64,000 nucleotides of DNA from Bacillota bacterium (GCA_023389255.1 JAEWER010000037.1:76690-140689); one strand, 5' to 3'; shown: positions 17,616 to 26,444, counted from the stretch's first letter. A program made the numbers and translations. Notes: generated by a model from the letters alone, not told the origin.

Positions 17616-19090
17616 TTACGTACTTCGTAACCCACTGGTGCAAAACGTATGGACTGTTGCAATAAAAAGGCCACGTTATTGATGCGATTGATCAGGCGAT
17701 CGTTAATCTCGGGATCATTTTTCTTATCTAACTGATCACTTGTTTGTGCATCACCAGTTGGAGCAGTGGCATCCGTACCGAAAGGATCTACCTGTTCAGC
17801 GCTGGTACTCGAAAAATAGTTTTGCAAAAAACTGGATGAATCTAGAGCAGATCCTTTAATGTTTCCTCCTACAGCGCTAAAGCCAGGGTCGGTACTCTCT
17901 CTTTTAAGGTCACTAACTTTATTGTTGTATTCGTAAGATTCTAAATAGACCACGGGGATTTTAGCCCGATCAAAGGGTGTATGATCGCTAACATTATTCG
18001 TCCATTCACGATAGATCGCTTTTTCGCCATCTTCAAAGAAAGGTACTTTTGAGGTGTTTTGGTTAGTATATAGCTCAAAATTATTGTTAGTTAACAAGCG
18101 ATTTTGGTAATAGACTTCCAACATGTTGTAGAGAGGATCGCGCAAATTGTAGTCAATCTGCTCTCCTTTTTGTACTGATGACCAGCCTGAATGGGCATAG
18201 ACTTTGTTGCCAGCGTAAATGCTATCCACATTGTACATACAAGCAATATGACCTTTATCGGCATCGCTTAACTGACTTAAATAGTGGCTAGCACCTGGTT
18301 GATTCTTAGCAGATCCTGCACCGAAAAAGACGAGCTTCGTGTCATAAACAGGAGGTGTCTTTTGCACGTTGGCTGCTAAAACCAAAAGACTGGCAACACC
18401 AGACGCATTATCGTGGATACCGTCGGCTATATCTTCGACACCATCAACTACTTCACCATGATTAGGTGTATCGTAGTGAGCGCCAATCACATTGAAATAT
18501 TGTTCAACATCGGCAGGTAAAGTCGCCACTTCACGTTTTTTATTGGCATGTAAAACATCGGTAGCCGCTTTTTGCATGCCCACACCTTTAATGGTCGCAT
18601 TTAAATTTCGCGAAGTGTAGGTTTCTTCATTTACGGTAAATTGAAATTCTTGTCTTTCGACTTCATAACCTAATTCTTGTAGCTTGCTGAAGAGATAATC
18701 AGCAGCCTTTTTTTCCTGCTCGCTACCAGCAAAACGGTCGGGGTAGTTGGTCGCTAATTCCAACGCCCATTTTTTGCCTTGTTCGCCAAAATGTGCAGGC
18801 TTATCACTCTGCTCTTTCTTACTTTCTCCTTTGAGCAAGCGCTTTAGCCCCTGCAAAAAACCTTTGCCTTCTGTCGCTTCAGTCTGTACTTTTTTACTAC
18901 CACTGGGGTCAGTTTGTGTGCTTGCTTGGGTGGTAGATGCGCTAACAGTACTGTTAACGGCGCTACTTGTAGTTTCATTTTTACTGCTCTTACCACAACC
19001 GACAAAGAGCAACATAACCATGCTCAGCACCAAAGCTAGGCTCGCTCGTTTCGGGGAATATGTAGCTGTAATTTGCTTTCTACTTTGCAT
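17612..19090 (-). CDS. M28-like (aminopeptidase-fold) lipoprotein lacking the Glu-Glu pair
   Basis: Exported lipoprotein: basic start, hydrophobic helix and a lipobox ending at Cys32 (LLFVGCGK), then a Ser/Thr-rich linker. The rest is an M28 Zn-peptidase fold: first metal His in GAHYDTPNHG, bridging Asp in HDNASGVASLL, Asp in YNVDSIYAG, and His in SDHTPFDR. At the place of the usual GAEE motif the sequence reads FFGAGSAKNQ, so both the general-base Glu and a metal-ligand Glu are missing. The protein may be inactive or use another mechanism. The stop overlaps the start of the RluD-HemW gene by four bases, and it belongs to the same minus-strand run as the upstream membrane protein. Confidence 0.82.
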   Translation of the reverse strand: MQSRKQITATYSPKRASLALVLSMVMLLFVGCGKSSKNETTSSAVNSTVSASTTQASTQTDPSGSKKVQTEATEGKGFLQGLKRLLKGESKKEQSDKPAHFGEQGKKWALELATNYPDRFAGSEQEKKAADYLFSKLQELGYEVERQEFQFTVNEETYTSRNLNATIKGVGMQKAATDVLHANKKREVATLPADVEQYFNVIGAHYDTPNHGEVVDGVEDIADGIHDNASGVASLLVLAANVQKTPPVYDTKLVFFGAGSAKNQPGASHYLSQLSDADKGHIACMYNVDSIYAGNKVYAHSGWSSVQKGEQIDYNLRDPLYNMLEVYYQNRLLTNNNFELYTNQNTSKVPFFEDGEKAIYREWTNNVSDHTPFDRAKIPVVYLESYEYNNKVSDLKRESTDPGFSAVGGNIKGSALDSSSFLQNYFSSTSAEQVDPFGTDATAPTGDAQTSDQLDKKNDPEINDRLINRINNVAFLLQQSIRFAPVGYEVRK

Positions 19091-19112
19091 ATTTATTCCT
19101 AACTCTCTTTGG

Positions 19113-19628
19113 CTAACGCCAAAAGCGTTTCACTTCTCTCTCCACAAATTGGATTAAATAGGGCATACCTAGTTCAAAGAGTATTACTATTAATACGCCT
19201 CGTAGCAAGAGAACAGGCATCTGCAAAAAAGATAACCATCTCCAGCCAAACGCTTTAAGCCAAATTAAACCAATTACAAATTGTAACAAAATACCAATAC
19301 CCACCCTCACAGGTAAAGCATTCTTCCTGTTCCAATAATCGGGTAGTGTCAAACCTATGAGTGGATAAAGACCAAAAAACAGGATGTATTGTAATTTGAT
19401 CATATAAAAGGGCAAAATTAACAAAATTATTGATGTTGCGCCATAACTTGCCCACGCATACCGCAAGCCAATTCGGCTATAGATCAAATACAGGCACACA
19501 ACAGAAACGATATAAGCTATGAATCTTCCATAAAACAAGCCAGCCAAGCACAAAAACAACACTTGCATGGCAGTGAATACGCCGGCTCTAGCTAAATCTG
19601 TTTGTGGCATGCGGTAATTAAAATTCAT
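19113..19628 (-). CDS. Small multi-pass membrane protein of unknown function
   Basis: A 171-residue hydrophobic protein with about five to six predicted transmembrane helices (for example around 17-45, 55-80, 82-95, 108-125, 135-155) and a basic C-terminus (EREVKRFWR). I do not recognise the family; the size and helix pattern recall small YybS/ECF-S-like membrane proteins, but no motif supports that. The start ATG has TAGGTGAAAC in front. It follows the Cys-rich J-like gene by 7 bases and precedes the M28-like lipoprotein gene, so the genes from 21187 down to 15384 may form one transcript. Confidence 0.75.
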   Translation of the reverse strand: MNFNYRMPQTDLARAGVFTAMQVLFLCLAGLFYGRFIAYIVSVVCLYLIYSRIGLRYAWASYGATSIILLILPFYMIKLQYILFFGLYPLIGLTLPDYWNRKNALPVRVGIGILLQFVIGLIWLKAFGWRWLSFLQMPVLLLRGVLIVILFELGMPYLIQFVEREVKRFWR

Positions 19629-19635
19629 GTTTCAC

Positions 19636-20214
19636 CTACATGCAGGAACAAAGGTCGCCACCACACATCTCACAGATTGAATCTAAGATGAATAGACGAC
19701 ATAGTGTACCGCAACAGGAAGTGCCCGAAGCTCCGCAACAACTGCCGAGAATACCACAAGGTACACAACAGCAATCCACACCGGCATTCGCATAGGGATT
19801 GCGTCTGTCTTGTCCTACGGGCTGACCACACATATCATATTGCTCGGTTGCCCGATATGCGCCATTGCTCTGCTGGTAAGAACTGCTCTGGGTCTGCTGC
19901 TGGTTATTGCCATTGTAGCCATTTTGTTGATAAGCCCTAGCACTAGAAGTCCAATCACCATAAGCCCCTGCTTGGTAAGAGCTTTGTGTTTTCTGTGAGT
20001 TCTGTGCAGACTGAGAAGTAACTCTGGTATAAGTGTTGGAGTTAGTGATTTGATCGTATGCCCAATCAATCTCCGCTTCCATTTGTTTACGTTCCTCTGG
20101 CGTATATTGATTTTTAGCACTGTTTACAGACAACTTTGCCGCTAAGTAGGCTTCGTTTAGTTCTTCAATTGATGTTCCCAGTTTGACATGCAAAATTTGA
20201 TATGGGTCTCGCAT
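19636..20214 (-). CDS. Degenerate J-domain protein with a Cys-rich tail
   Basis: A 192-residue cytosolic protein with three parts. Residues 1-60 resemble a J domain (DPYQILHV at the start, EIDWAYDQI at the end of the third helix), but the HPD loop is replaced by SVNSAKN, so it should not stimulate DnaK. Residues ~65-140 are rich in Gln, Ser, Asn, Tyr and Gly. The last ~46 residues hold 13 cysteines in CC and CxxC pairs, with the end GGDLCSCM, which suggests metal binding or lipid modification. Proteins with such a tail next to DUF5685 genes are, from memory, recurrent in Clostridia; the function is not known. The start is preceded by AAGGAG, itself part of a triple 11-base repeat. Confidence 0.8.
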   Translation of the reverse strand: MRDPYQILHVKLGTSIEELNEAYLAAKLSVNSAKNQYTPEERKQMEAEIDWAYDQITNSNTYTRVTSQSAQNSQKTQSSYQAGAYGDWTSSARAYQQNGYNGNNQQQTQSSSYQQSNGAYRATEQYDMCGQPVGQDRRNPYANAGVDCCCVPCGILGSCCGASGTSCCGTLCRLFILDSICEMCGGDLCSCM

Positions 20215-20223
20215 CTTTTCTCC

Positions 20224-20253
20224 TTATCGATACGTTATCGATGCCTTATCGAT
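20224..20253. repeat. Three TTATCGAT repeats with exact 11-base period
   Basis: TTATCGAT occurs at 20224-20231, 20235-20242 and 20246-20253, each 11 bases apart. On the coding (minus) strand they read as three ATCGATAA units followed by GG, CG and GG, the last one running into the AAGGAG ribosome site of the J-like gene. They lie in the 64-base gap after the DUF5685 gene. Confidence 0.85.
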
Positions 20254-20278
20254 AAACTCCTACTGTCTCACTTTGTAA

Positions 20279-21187
20279 TTATAAGCGTTCGAGCTTCTTT
20301 TCTCCTAGAATTTGTTGACGCACTTGTGGAAGTCCACCAAACAATATATTGGCAATAATATCACCATAGTTGCGCAACGGCAGCAAACGACAAAACTTTT
20401 GCAACTGGCTTTCACAAAAGCTCAATTCTCGTACAATTTGACGTTTGGCTTCACGCAGATCAATTTGCTTTTGACTTGCAAGCCACAGCAAGAGATTAAA
20501 CTCCCCTTTTTGTTCATCCTTTTTGTAATCATCCAAGGCATCTAGTAAATATACCCAGCGCCCTAAATAAAAACCGAGATTCCACAAGGCTTCTGCCAAG
20601 TAAGCTGGCGCTTGTGCAAATAGTGGCAGTTGCAAGGTACCTTGTAACACTTCCCCTAACAGCGAACCAGAAAGGTGGCTCGGATCTTTGCGGTTATAAT
20701 TTTCTGCTTGGGGCATAAAAACTAGATCAGCTGTTTGCGTTTCTAATTGATCTAATCGCTTTAACCCATCTGCTAACTGCTTAGCAATTTCTGGGTATTG
20801 CGCTTTAACTTTGTTATAAGCACGGGCGAAAACCAACTTTTCGCTTTTTCCTTTGAAGTGTGCACCGTCTGCGATATCGTCCTGTGCCTTATGAAAAGCA
20901 AACAACATAATCATATCTGCACAAAAATCGAGAATAGGATGAGCTTGCGCCATCGCTCTTTTTTGGATGGGATTTACAATGCAAGTTTCTTTTTCCAGTT
21001 CAATCTCTGTTTCGGTTAAACAAAGCAAAAGCAACGCAACAAAAGTGAAATCGTAATTGATTGCCAAGCGGGCTACCTGCCCATGTCTTCTGCCAATGCT
21101 TTTACATAAACCGCAGTAAATTGCACGGTAAAAATAGAATTCTTTGACTAACAGATCTGCTTTAAGTGGGCGTACATATCCAAACAT
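20279..21187 (-). CDS. DUF5685 family protein
   Basis: A 302-residue, mostly helical protein that I place in DUF5685 from its start MFGYVRP and the motif YRAIYCGLCKSIGRR. Conserved-looking features: Cys25 and Cys28, Cys69 followed by NPIQKR, an Asp pair in HKAQDDIADG (103-107), and LLDALDDYKKDEQ (216-224). The two Asp-rich segments on helices recall the DDxxD motifs of trans-isoprenyl/squalene-synthase folds; that is my inference and is not established. The protein may be membrane-associated but has no clear signal. No Shine-Dalgarno site precedes the ATG; a TACAAT box ends six bases before it. It leads a minus-strand series with the Cys-rich J-like protein. Function unknown. Confidence 0.8.
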   Translation of the reverse strand: MFGYVRPLKADLLVKEFYFYRAIYCGLCKSIGRRHGQVARLAINYDFTFVALLLLCLTETEIELEKETCIVNPIQKRAMAQAHPILDFCADMIMLFAFHKAQDDIADGAHFKGKSEKLVFARAYNKVKAQYPEIAKQLADGLKRLDQLETQTADLVFMPQAENYNRKDPSHLSGSLLGEVLQGTLQLPLFAQAPAYLAEALWNLGFYLGRWVYLLDALDDYKKDEQKGEFNLLLWLASQKQIDLREAKRQIVRELSFCESQLQKFCRLLPLRNYGDIIANILFGGLPQVRQQILGEKKLERL

Positions 21188-21197
21188 AGGTCTATTG

Positions 21198-21214
21198 TAT
21201 AATGTTAAACATTA
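21198..21214. promoter_or_regulatory. Divergent control region of gltX and the DUF5685 gene
   Basis: TATAAT (21198-21203, plus strand) serves gltX. It overlaps a palindrome TAATGTT-A-AACATTA (21200-21214), whose minus strand leads into TACAAT six bases before the DUF5685 start. Neither -10 has a good -35. The palindrome could be a shared operator. Confidence 0.45.
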
Positions 21215-21233
21215 TTTATATAAGGAGATTCCC

Positions 21234-22793
21234 ATGGCACCAACAACTGTCCGTACTCGTTTTGCTCCCAGCCCTACTGGCTTTATGCATATCGGTAATT
21301 TGCGTTCAGCTCTCTATGAATATTTAGTGGCTAAAAGTCAACAAGGTCAATTCGTTCTACGTTTAGAAGATACAGATCGTGAACGCTATGTAGCAGGCGC
21401 AGAACAAATTATCTACCAAACCCTAGCGACAGTTGGTCTCAAACACGACGAAGGTCCTGATATCGGCGGACCTTATGCTCCCTACATCCAAAGTGAGCGC
21501 TTAAACCAGTATTTAAAACCAGCTCAGGAATTGATTGCTAAAGGTAGTGCTTACTATGTGTTCAATGAGCTCGCACCACAAAATGCTGATCAAACTGAAT
21601 TGAGCGATACAGCAGATAAGGTGGCCAAGGATAAAGGGGCACGTGAATTCAACGAACAACCATTTCAAATTGCGCGTTTTGCCACAGATGATGCACCAGG
21701 TTATTTAGAAACTGCTTCAGGTGACTTTGTGGCACTGAGTGAGGAAGAAATTGCCCAGTTGCTACAAGAGGGAAAAAAGTACATTATCCGCCAACGCATG
21801 CCGCGCACTGGCGAAACCAGTTTTAGCGATGAAGTATTTGGCACGATTACCGTGGAGAACAAAGAGCTAGAAGATCAGATTTTGCTCAAGAGCGACGGCT
21901 TCCCCACCTACAATTTCGCAAATGTCATCGATGATCATGCCATGGAAATCACTCACGTGGTCAGAGGTTCTGAATATCTCTCTTCCACCCCTAAGTATAA
22001 CTTGCTGTATGAGGCTTTAGGTTATCCGCTTCCCACTTACATCCACCTGCCTTTGATTTTGGGTACAGATGGTAAAAAACTATCTAAGCGCCATGGTGCA
22101 ACTTCTTTTGCTGACTTGGTAGCGGAAGGTTACTTGCCAGAGGCAATCACCAACTACATTGCCTTCTTAGGCTGGGCACCTGGCGACGACACTAGAGAAA
22201 TCTTCTCGCTTGCTGAATTAGAGCAAGTATTTTCTGCCAAAGGTATTGGTAAAGCACCTGCTGTTTTCGATTACGAAAAATTGCGTTGGTACAACGAGCA
22301 ATATATTCGTCAGATGGACAAGGCATCTTTCATTGCTTACATTGAGCCTACTATCAAGCAGTTATTTGCTGATCAGTTTGTCGATTTAGACATATTAGCT
22401 GAAGTTTTACCGTCACGTTTAAGTAAATTAAGTGATCTAAAAGAGATGCTTACTTTTGCAACTACTCGTCAAGCTTTGAGCACTGAGATTTTTACCCACA
22501 AAAAAAGCAAGCTAACACCTGCTCTGAGCCAAAGAGTGTTAAAAGAAGTAGTTACCTATTTAGAAAATGAGCCAGACTTAGAGCGAGAAGAATTACATAA
22601 TTTCTTGATGAGTTTAGGCGAGAAGCTAGAATTGAAGACAGGTCAAATCATGGGACCTGTACGTATCGGTTTAGCTAGACAGCAAGTAACACCTGGCGGT
22701 GCCACAGAATTGGTTCTTCTGCTGGGTCAAAAAGAAGCTACCGCTCGTCTGAGAGAGGCTTTAGACTTCTTAAACGCACTACCAGAGGCTTAG
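21234..22793 (+). CDS. gltX: Glutamyl-tRNA synthetase
   Basis: Class I synthetase that charges tRNA-Glu (519 residues). The HIGH-type motif is in FAPSPTGFMHIGN at the N-terminus and the KMSKS-type motif is KLSKRHG near 280. The start ATG at 21234 is chosen because AAGGAG lies 6 bases before it and family members begin at this point; the in-frame codons upstream would overlap the divergent gene. Around residues 107-185 an acidic segment rich in Asp, Glu and Ala stands where many GluRS carry a Cys-type zinc site; no cysteine is present there. It precedes glnS by 24 bases and is probably co-transcribed with it. With a separate GlnRS next door, it may be strictly Glu-specific. Confidence 0.96.
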   Translation: MAPTTVRTRFAPSPTGFMHIGNLRSALYEYLVAKSQQGQFVLRLEDTDRERYVAGAEQIIYQTLATVGLKHDEGPDIGGPYAPYIQSERLNQYLKPAQELIAKGSAYYVFNELAPQNADQTELSDTADKVAKDKGAREFNEQPFQIARFATDDAPGYLETASGDFVALSEEEIAQLLQEGKKYIIRQRMPRTGETSFSDEVFGTITVENKELEDQILLKSDGFPTYNFANVIDDHAMEITHVVRGSEYLSSTPKYNLLYEALGYPLPTYIHLPLILGTDGKKLSKRHGATSFADLVAEGYLPEAITNYIAFLGWAPGDDTREIFSLAELEQVFSAKGIGKAPAVFDYEKLRWYNEQYIRQMDKASFIAYIEPTIKQLFADQFVDLDILAEVLPSRLSKLSDLKEMLTFATTRQALSTEIFTHKKSKLTPALSQRVLKEVVTYLENEPDLEREELHNFLMSLGEKLELKTGQIMGPVRIGLARQQVTPGGATELVLLLGQKEATARLREALDFLNALPEA

Positions 22794-22817
22794 CAACAAA
22801 ATTTTTGAGGAAATAAA

Positions 22818-24536
22818 ATGAAAGATCTACAACACACTACAAGCGAACAACCAGAAGTTACAAGCGAAGAGAGTAACTCTAATTTCATTCATACCTTTAT
22901 CGAAGAAGATATTGCGCCAGAGGGACAATTCGCTGGTATGACTGTACATACAAGATTCCCACCAGAACCTAATGGCTACTTGCACATCGGGCATGCCAAG
23001 GCTGTTTGCATTGATTTTGGTACAGCACAAAAATATAACGGTCTCTGCAACTTGCGCATGGACGATACCAACCCCGATAAGGAAGACGTTTCCTTTGTCG
23101 AGGCAATCAAAGAAGATATCAAGTGGTTAGGCTTTGATTGGGATGATCGTTTTTACTATGCATCAGACTATTTTGAAGACATGTACAACTTTGCTGTCGA
23201 GTTAATCGATAAAGGCTTAGCTTATGTTGATGAACTATCAGCAGAACAAATGCGTGAATATCGTGGCACGTTGACTGAGCCTGGCAAAGAGAGTCCGTAT
23301 CGTAACCGCCCTGCAAGCGAGAGCAAAGAACTGTTCGCCAAAATGCGAGCTGGTGAATTTGCCGACGGTAGCATGACCTTACGTGCCAAAATTGATATGT
23401 CTTCTGGCAACATGAATATGCGTGATCCTGTGATCTACCGAATCAGCCACGACCATCACCACAGAACGGGTGATAAATGGTGCATCTACCCTATGTATGA
23501 CTTTGCGCACCCCATCGAAGATGCGATAGAAGGCATTACTCATTCGCTCTGTTCTTTGGAGTTTGAAGCACATCGTCCACTTTATAACTGGGTAATTGAA
23601 AATTGTAGTGTTCCTGCTAAACCGCGCCAAATTGAATTTGCACGTCTGAATATTGATTACACGGTGATGAGCAAACGCAAACTGCGCAACCTCGTAGAAA
23701 CTGGTGTCGTATCCGGTTGGGACGATCCCCGTATGCCAACCTTATCTGGCTTGCGTAGACGTGGCTATACTCCTCAATCTATCCGCAACTTCTGCGATCG
23801 CATCGGCGTGTCTAAGGTCGATAGTACCGTGAGTTCAGACTTCTTGGAATTCTGTTTGCGCGAGGACTTAAACGATAACGCCTGGCGTGCCATGGCAGTA
23901 ATCGATCCGTTAAAGCTAGTTATCACGAACTATCCTGCAGATAAAACGGAAGATTTAGTGGTAGAAAATTTCCCGGGTAAACCCGAGTTTGGTACTCATA
24001 CCATCCCCTTTTCTAACGAATTGTGGATTGAGCGTTCAGATTTTGAGATTGATCCACCCAAGAAATATTTCCGCTTCTTCCCTGGCAACGAGGTTAGATT
24101 GCGTGGTGCTTACCTAGTCAAATGTACGGGCTACGATCTGGATGAAAATGGTGAAGTCGCTTGTATTTATGGCGAATACGATCCAGCAAGCCGTGGTGGT
24201 TCCGCGCCTGACGGTCGCAAAGTTAAGGGTACAATTCACTGGGTTGATACTAAAACCGCATTAGATGGTGAATTACGTCTCTACGACAAATTATTTACTG
24301 TAGAAAATCCAGATGCCTCTGAACTCGATTACACTCAGTTAATCAACGAAAACTCGCTGACTATCAAGCACGGCAAGCTGGAGCCTTGGCTGGGCGAACC
24401 AAATGAACAATGTGGTGGCAGATTCCAGTTCATGCGTCAAGGATACTTTGTTGCCGATAGCAAAGACCATAGCGCAGAGCATCCTGTTTACAACAGAGCT
24501 GTGGGCTTAAGAGATAGCTTCAATAAGAAAAAGTAA
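22818..24536 (+). CDS. glnS: Glutaminyl-tRNA synthetase
   Basis: Class I synthetase that charges tRNA-Gln directly. The 572 residues include PPEPNGYLHIGHAK near residue 50 (HIGH motif), LEFEAHRPLYNW near 238, and VMSKRKL near 280 (KMSKS equivalent). The C-terminal beta-barrel anticodon domain is present (around 355-565). Most Bacillota use GluRS with the GatCAB amidotransferase instead; GlnRS in this phylum is usually regarded as acquired from Gammaproteobacteria or eukaryotes. No gat genes occur in the window. The GAGGAAATAA site precedes the ATG. The gene ends at a strong terminator and shares its strand with gltX. Confidence 0.96.
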   Translation: MKDLQHTTSEQPEVTSEESNSNFIHTFIEEDIAPEGQFAGMTVHTRFPPEPNGYLHIGHAKAVCIDFGTAQKYNGLCNLRMDDTNPDKEDVSFVEAIKEDIKWLGFDWDDRFYYASDYFEDMYNFAVELIDKGLAYVDELSAEQMREYRGTLTEPGKESPYRNRPASESKELFAKMRAGEFADGSMTLRAKIDMSSGNMNMRDPVIYRISHDHHHRTGDKWCIYPMYDFAHPIEDAIEGITHSLCSLEFEAHRPLYNWVIENCSVPAKPRQIEFARLNIDYTVMSKRKLRNLVETGVVSGWDDPRMPTLSGLRRRGYTPQSIRNFCDRIGVSKVDSTVSSDFLEFCLREDLNDNAWRAMAVIDPLKLVITNYPADKTEDLVVENFPGKPEFGTHTIPFSNELWIERSDFEIDPPKKYFRFFPGNEVRLRGAYLVKCTGYDLDENGEVACIYGEYDPASRGGSAPDGRKVKGTIHWVDTKTALDGELRLYDKLFTVENPDASELDYTQLINENSLTIKHGKLEPWLGEPNEQCGGRFQFMRQGYFVADSKDHSAEHPVYNRAVGLRDSFNKKK

Positions 24537-24541
24537 CGACT

Positions 24542-24578
24542 AAAACAGATGCTAATTCACCACTGGCATCTGTTTTTT
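24542..24578 (+). terminator. Rho-independent terminator after glnS
   Basis: Stem AAAACAGATGC / GCATCTGTTTT followed by further T, five bases after the glnS stop codon. Confidence 0.88.
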
Positions 24579-24598
24579 AGCAATAGAAAGGATTATCT

Positions 24599-26293
24599 AT
24601 GAAATACACTGAATTTCCATATGAGCGCCCAGATTTACAAGCATTGTGTGCTCAGCTCAGTCAATTAGCCGAGCAAATTAAAAATGCTACTTCCGCCAAA
24701 GAACAGTTGGAGGCCTATTGGCAAGCCAACGATATCTTTGCGAAGACCAGCCATTTTTACGCTTTCGTCAACACCAAATTCACTGGCAATACTGCTGACG
24801 AGTTTTGGCGTGCCGAGAAAGATTATGGCAATGAGTCATACGGCGATTTCTTAGAGAGCACCATTGAGTTCGCTAAAGCTATGCTCGAATCCCCTTATCG
24901 TCAAGAATTGGAAGCAGAGTTGGGCAAGCAACAATTTGATCTCTACGAATGTGATTTAGTCAGTTTCAAACCCGAAATCAAGGACGAAGTAACTGCCGAG
25001 CAAAAACTGATCAATAAGTATCAGGAATTGGTGGCGAAGGCTCAGATTGAATTCGATGGTAAAACTTTGACTTTGGCACAATTAGAACCTTACACCAATA
25101 GCTTGGATCGCTCCGTGCGTAAAGCTGCTATTGATGCCAAATTTAATTATTTTGCTGAGCACGAAGAGGAATTTGATAAGATCTACGACGAATTAGTCGC
25201 ATTACGCCACACGATGGCAACTAAATTAGGCTACGAAAACTATGTACCCCTAGCCTATAAAAAGTTAAAACGCACCGACTATAACGCCAAAGATGTCGCT
25301 GGTTATCGCGAGCAGGTACTAAAACATCTCGTTCCTTTGGCAACTGAGTTGCGCGAGCGTCAAGCTAAACGCTTAGGTGTTGATCATCTCGATTACTACG
25401 ATGAAGTCTTATCTTTTAAGTCCGGCAACGCTAAGCCACAAGGTGATACCGCCTGGATTGTAGACAATGCTAGCAAGATGTTTAATGAGTTATCACCTGA
25501 AACGAAAGCATTCTTTAAGGCAATGCGCGATAAGGAGTGTTTAGATTTAGACGCTCGTGCTGGCAAGGCTTCTGGTGGCTACTGCACCGAATTGCCTCTT
25601 TTGAACATGCCTTTCATCTTTACCAACTTTAATGGTTTACAACACGACATCGAGGTCTTGATTCATGAATGTGGTCATGGCTTCCAACTGTATAGTAGTA
25701 TGCCAAAACCACAACTGGATTATCACTTCCCCACATACGAAGCCTGTGAAATTCACTCCATGAGTATGGAATTCATCTGCTGGCCTTGGTTTGAACTATT
25801 CTTTGGTGATCAGACTACCAAAGCTAAATTTGCTCATCTGACTGGCTCTATTGAATTTATCCCCTACGGCGTTGCCGTCGACGAATTCCAGGAGTGGGTA
25901 TATACAAACCATCAAGCCAGCGCTAAGGAGCGTAAAGAGGCCTGGAAGCGCATTGAGGCTAAGTATCTACCGCATCGTGACTATGCTGGCAATGATTATT
26001 TAGAGCGTGGCAACTTCTGGGTGCGCCAATTGCACATCTTTGTCCATCCTTTTTACTACATCGACTACACCTTGGCTCAAGTTTGTGCTCTGCAGTTCTT
26101 CAACAAGATGGATGCCGATCGCAAGCAGGGTTTTGCTGATTATCTAGAACTGTGCAAAGCTGGTGGCGAGTTCTCATTCTTCAAACTGTTGGAGATCGGT
26201 AAACTGACTAACCCTTTCACTGACGGCACCATTGAGCAAGCTTTAACGGGTCCCAAAAAGTGGCTAGCATCTGTGGATGACAGCAAACTCTAA
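24599..26293 (+). CDS. M3-family oligoendopeptidase (PepF-like)
   Basis: Cytosolic zinc metallopeptidase that degrades short peptides. The 564-residue product has the M3 active site HECGHGFQ near residue 357, with the third zinc ligand Glu expected in YEACEIHSMSMEF about 25 residues further on, and the YIDYTLAQ stretch near 487. There is no signal peptide. It is monocistronic: the terminator of glnS precedes it and its own terminator follows. AAAGGATTATCT stands before the ATG. Assignment as PepF/oligoendopeptidase F type rests on length and motif; M3 carboxypeptidase-like activity is less likely. Confidence 0.93.
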   Translation: MKYTEFPYERPDLQALCAQLSQLAEQIKNATSAKEQLEAYWQANDIFAKTSHFYAFVNTKFTGNTADEFWRAEKDYGNESYGDFLESTIEFAKAMLESPYRQELEAELGKQQFDLYECDLVSFKPEIKDEVTAEQKLINKYQELVAKAQIEFDGKTLTLAQLEPYTNSLDRSVRKAAIDAKFNYFAEHEEEFDKIYDELVALRHTMATKLGYENYVPLAYKKLKRTDYNAKDVAGYREQVLKHLVPLATELRERQAKRLGVDHLDYYDEVLSFKSGNAKPQGDTAWIVDNASKMFNELSPETKAFFKAMRDKECLDLDARAGKASGGYCTELPLLNMPFIFTNFNGLQHDIEVLIHECGHGFQLYSSMPKPQLDYHFPTYEACEIHSMSMEFICWPWFELFFGDQTTKAKFAHLTGSIEFIPYGVAVDEFQEWVYTNHQASAKERKEAWKRIEAKYLPHRDYAGNDYLERGNFWVRQLHIFVHPFYYIDYTLAQVCALQFFNKMDADRKQGFADYLELCKAGGEFSFFKLLEIGKLTNPFTDGTIEQALTGPKKWLASVDDSKL

Positions 26294-26310
26294 GAGATAA
26301 TTTAGGTTAT

Positions 26311-26342
26311 AAAAGGAGGCAATTCATAATGCCTCCTTTTTA
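26311..26342 (+). terminator. Rho-independent terminator after the M3 peptidase gene
   Basis: Perfect 10-bp stem AAAAGGAGGC / GCCTCCTTTT, 10-base loop, with T following. Confidence 0.9.
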
Positions 26343-26444
26343 TTTAAGATGTTTAATTGCTTACTTCTCACTATAAACCTGTACTAGATACTTAAAAAAT
26401 TATCCTGAATTCTGCCAACAGGGATGCAAAGATAAGACCACGGT

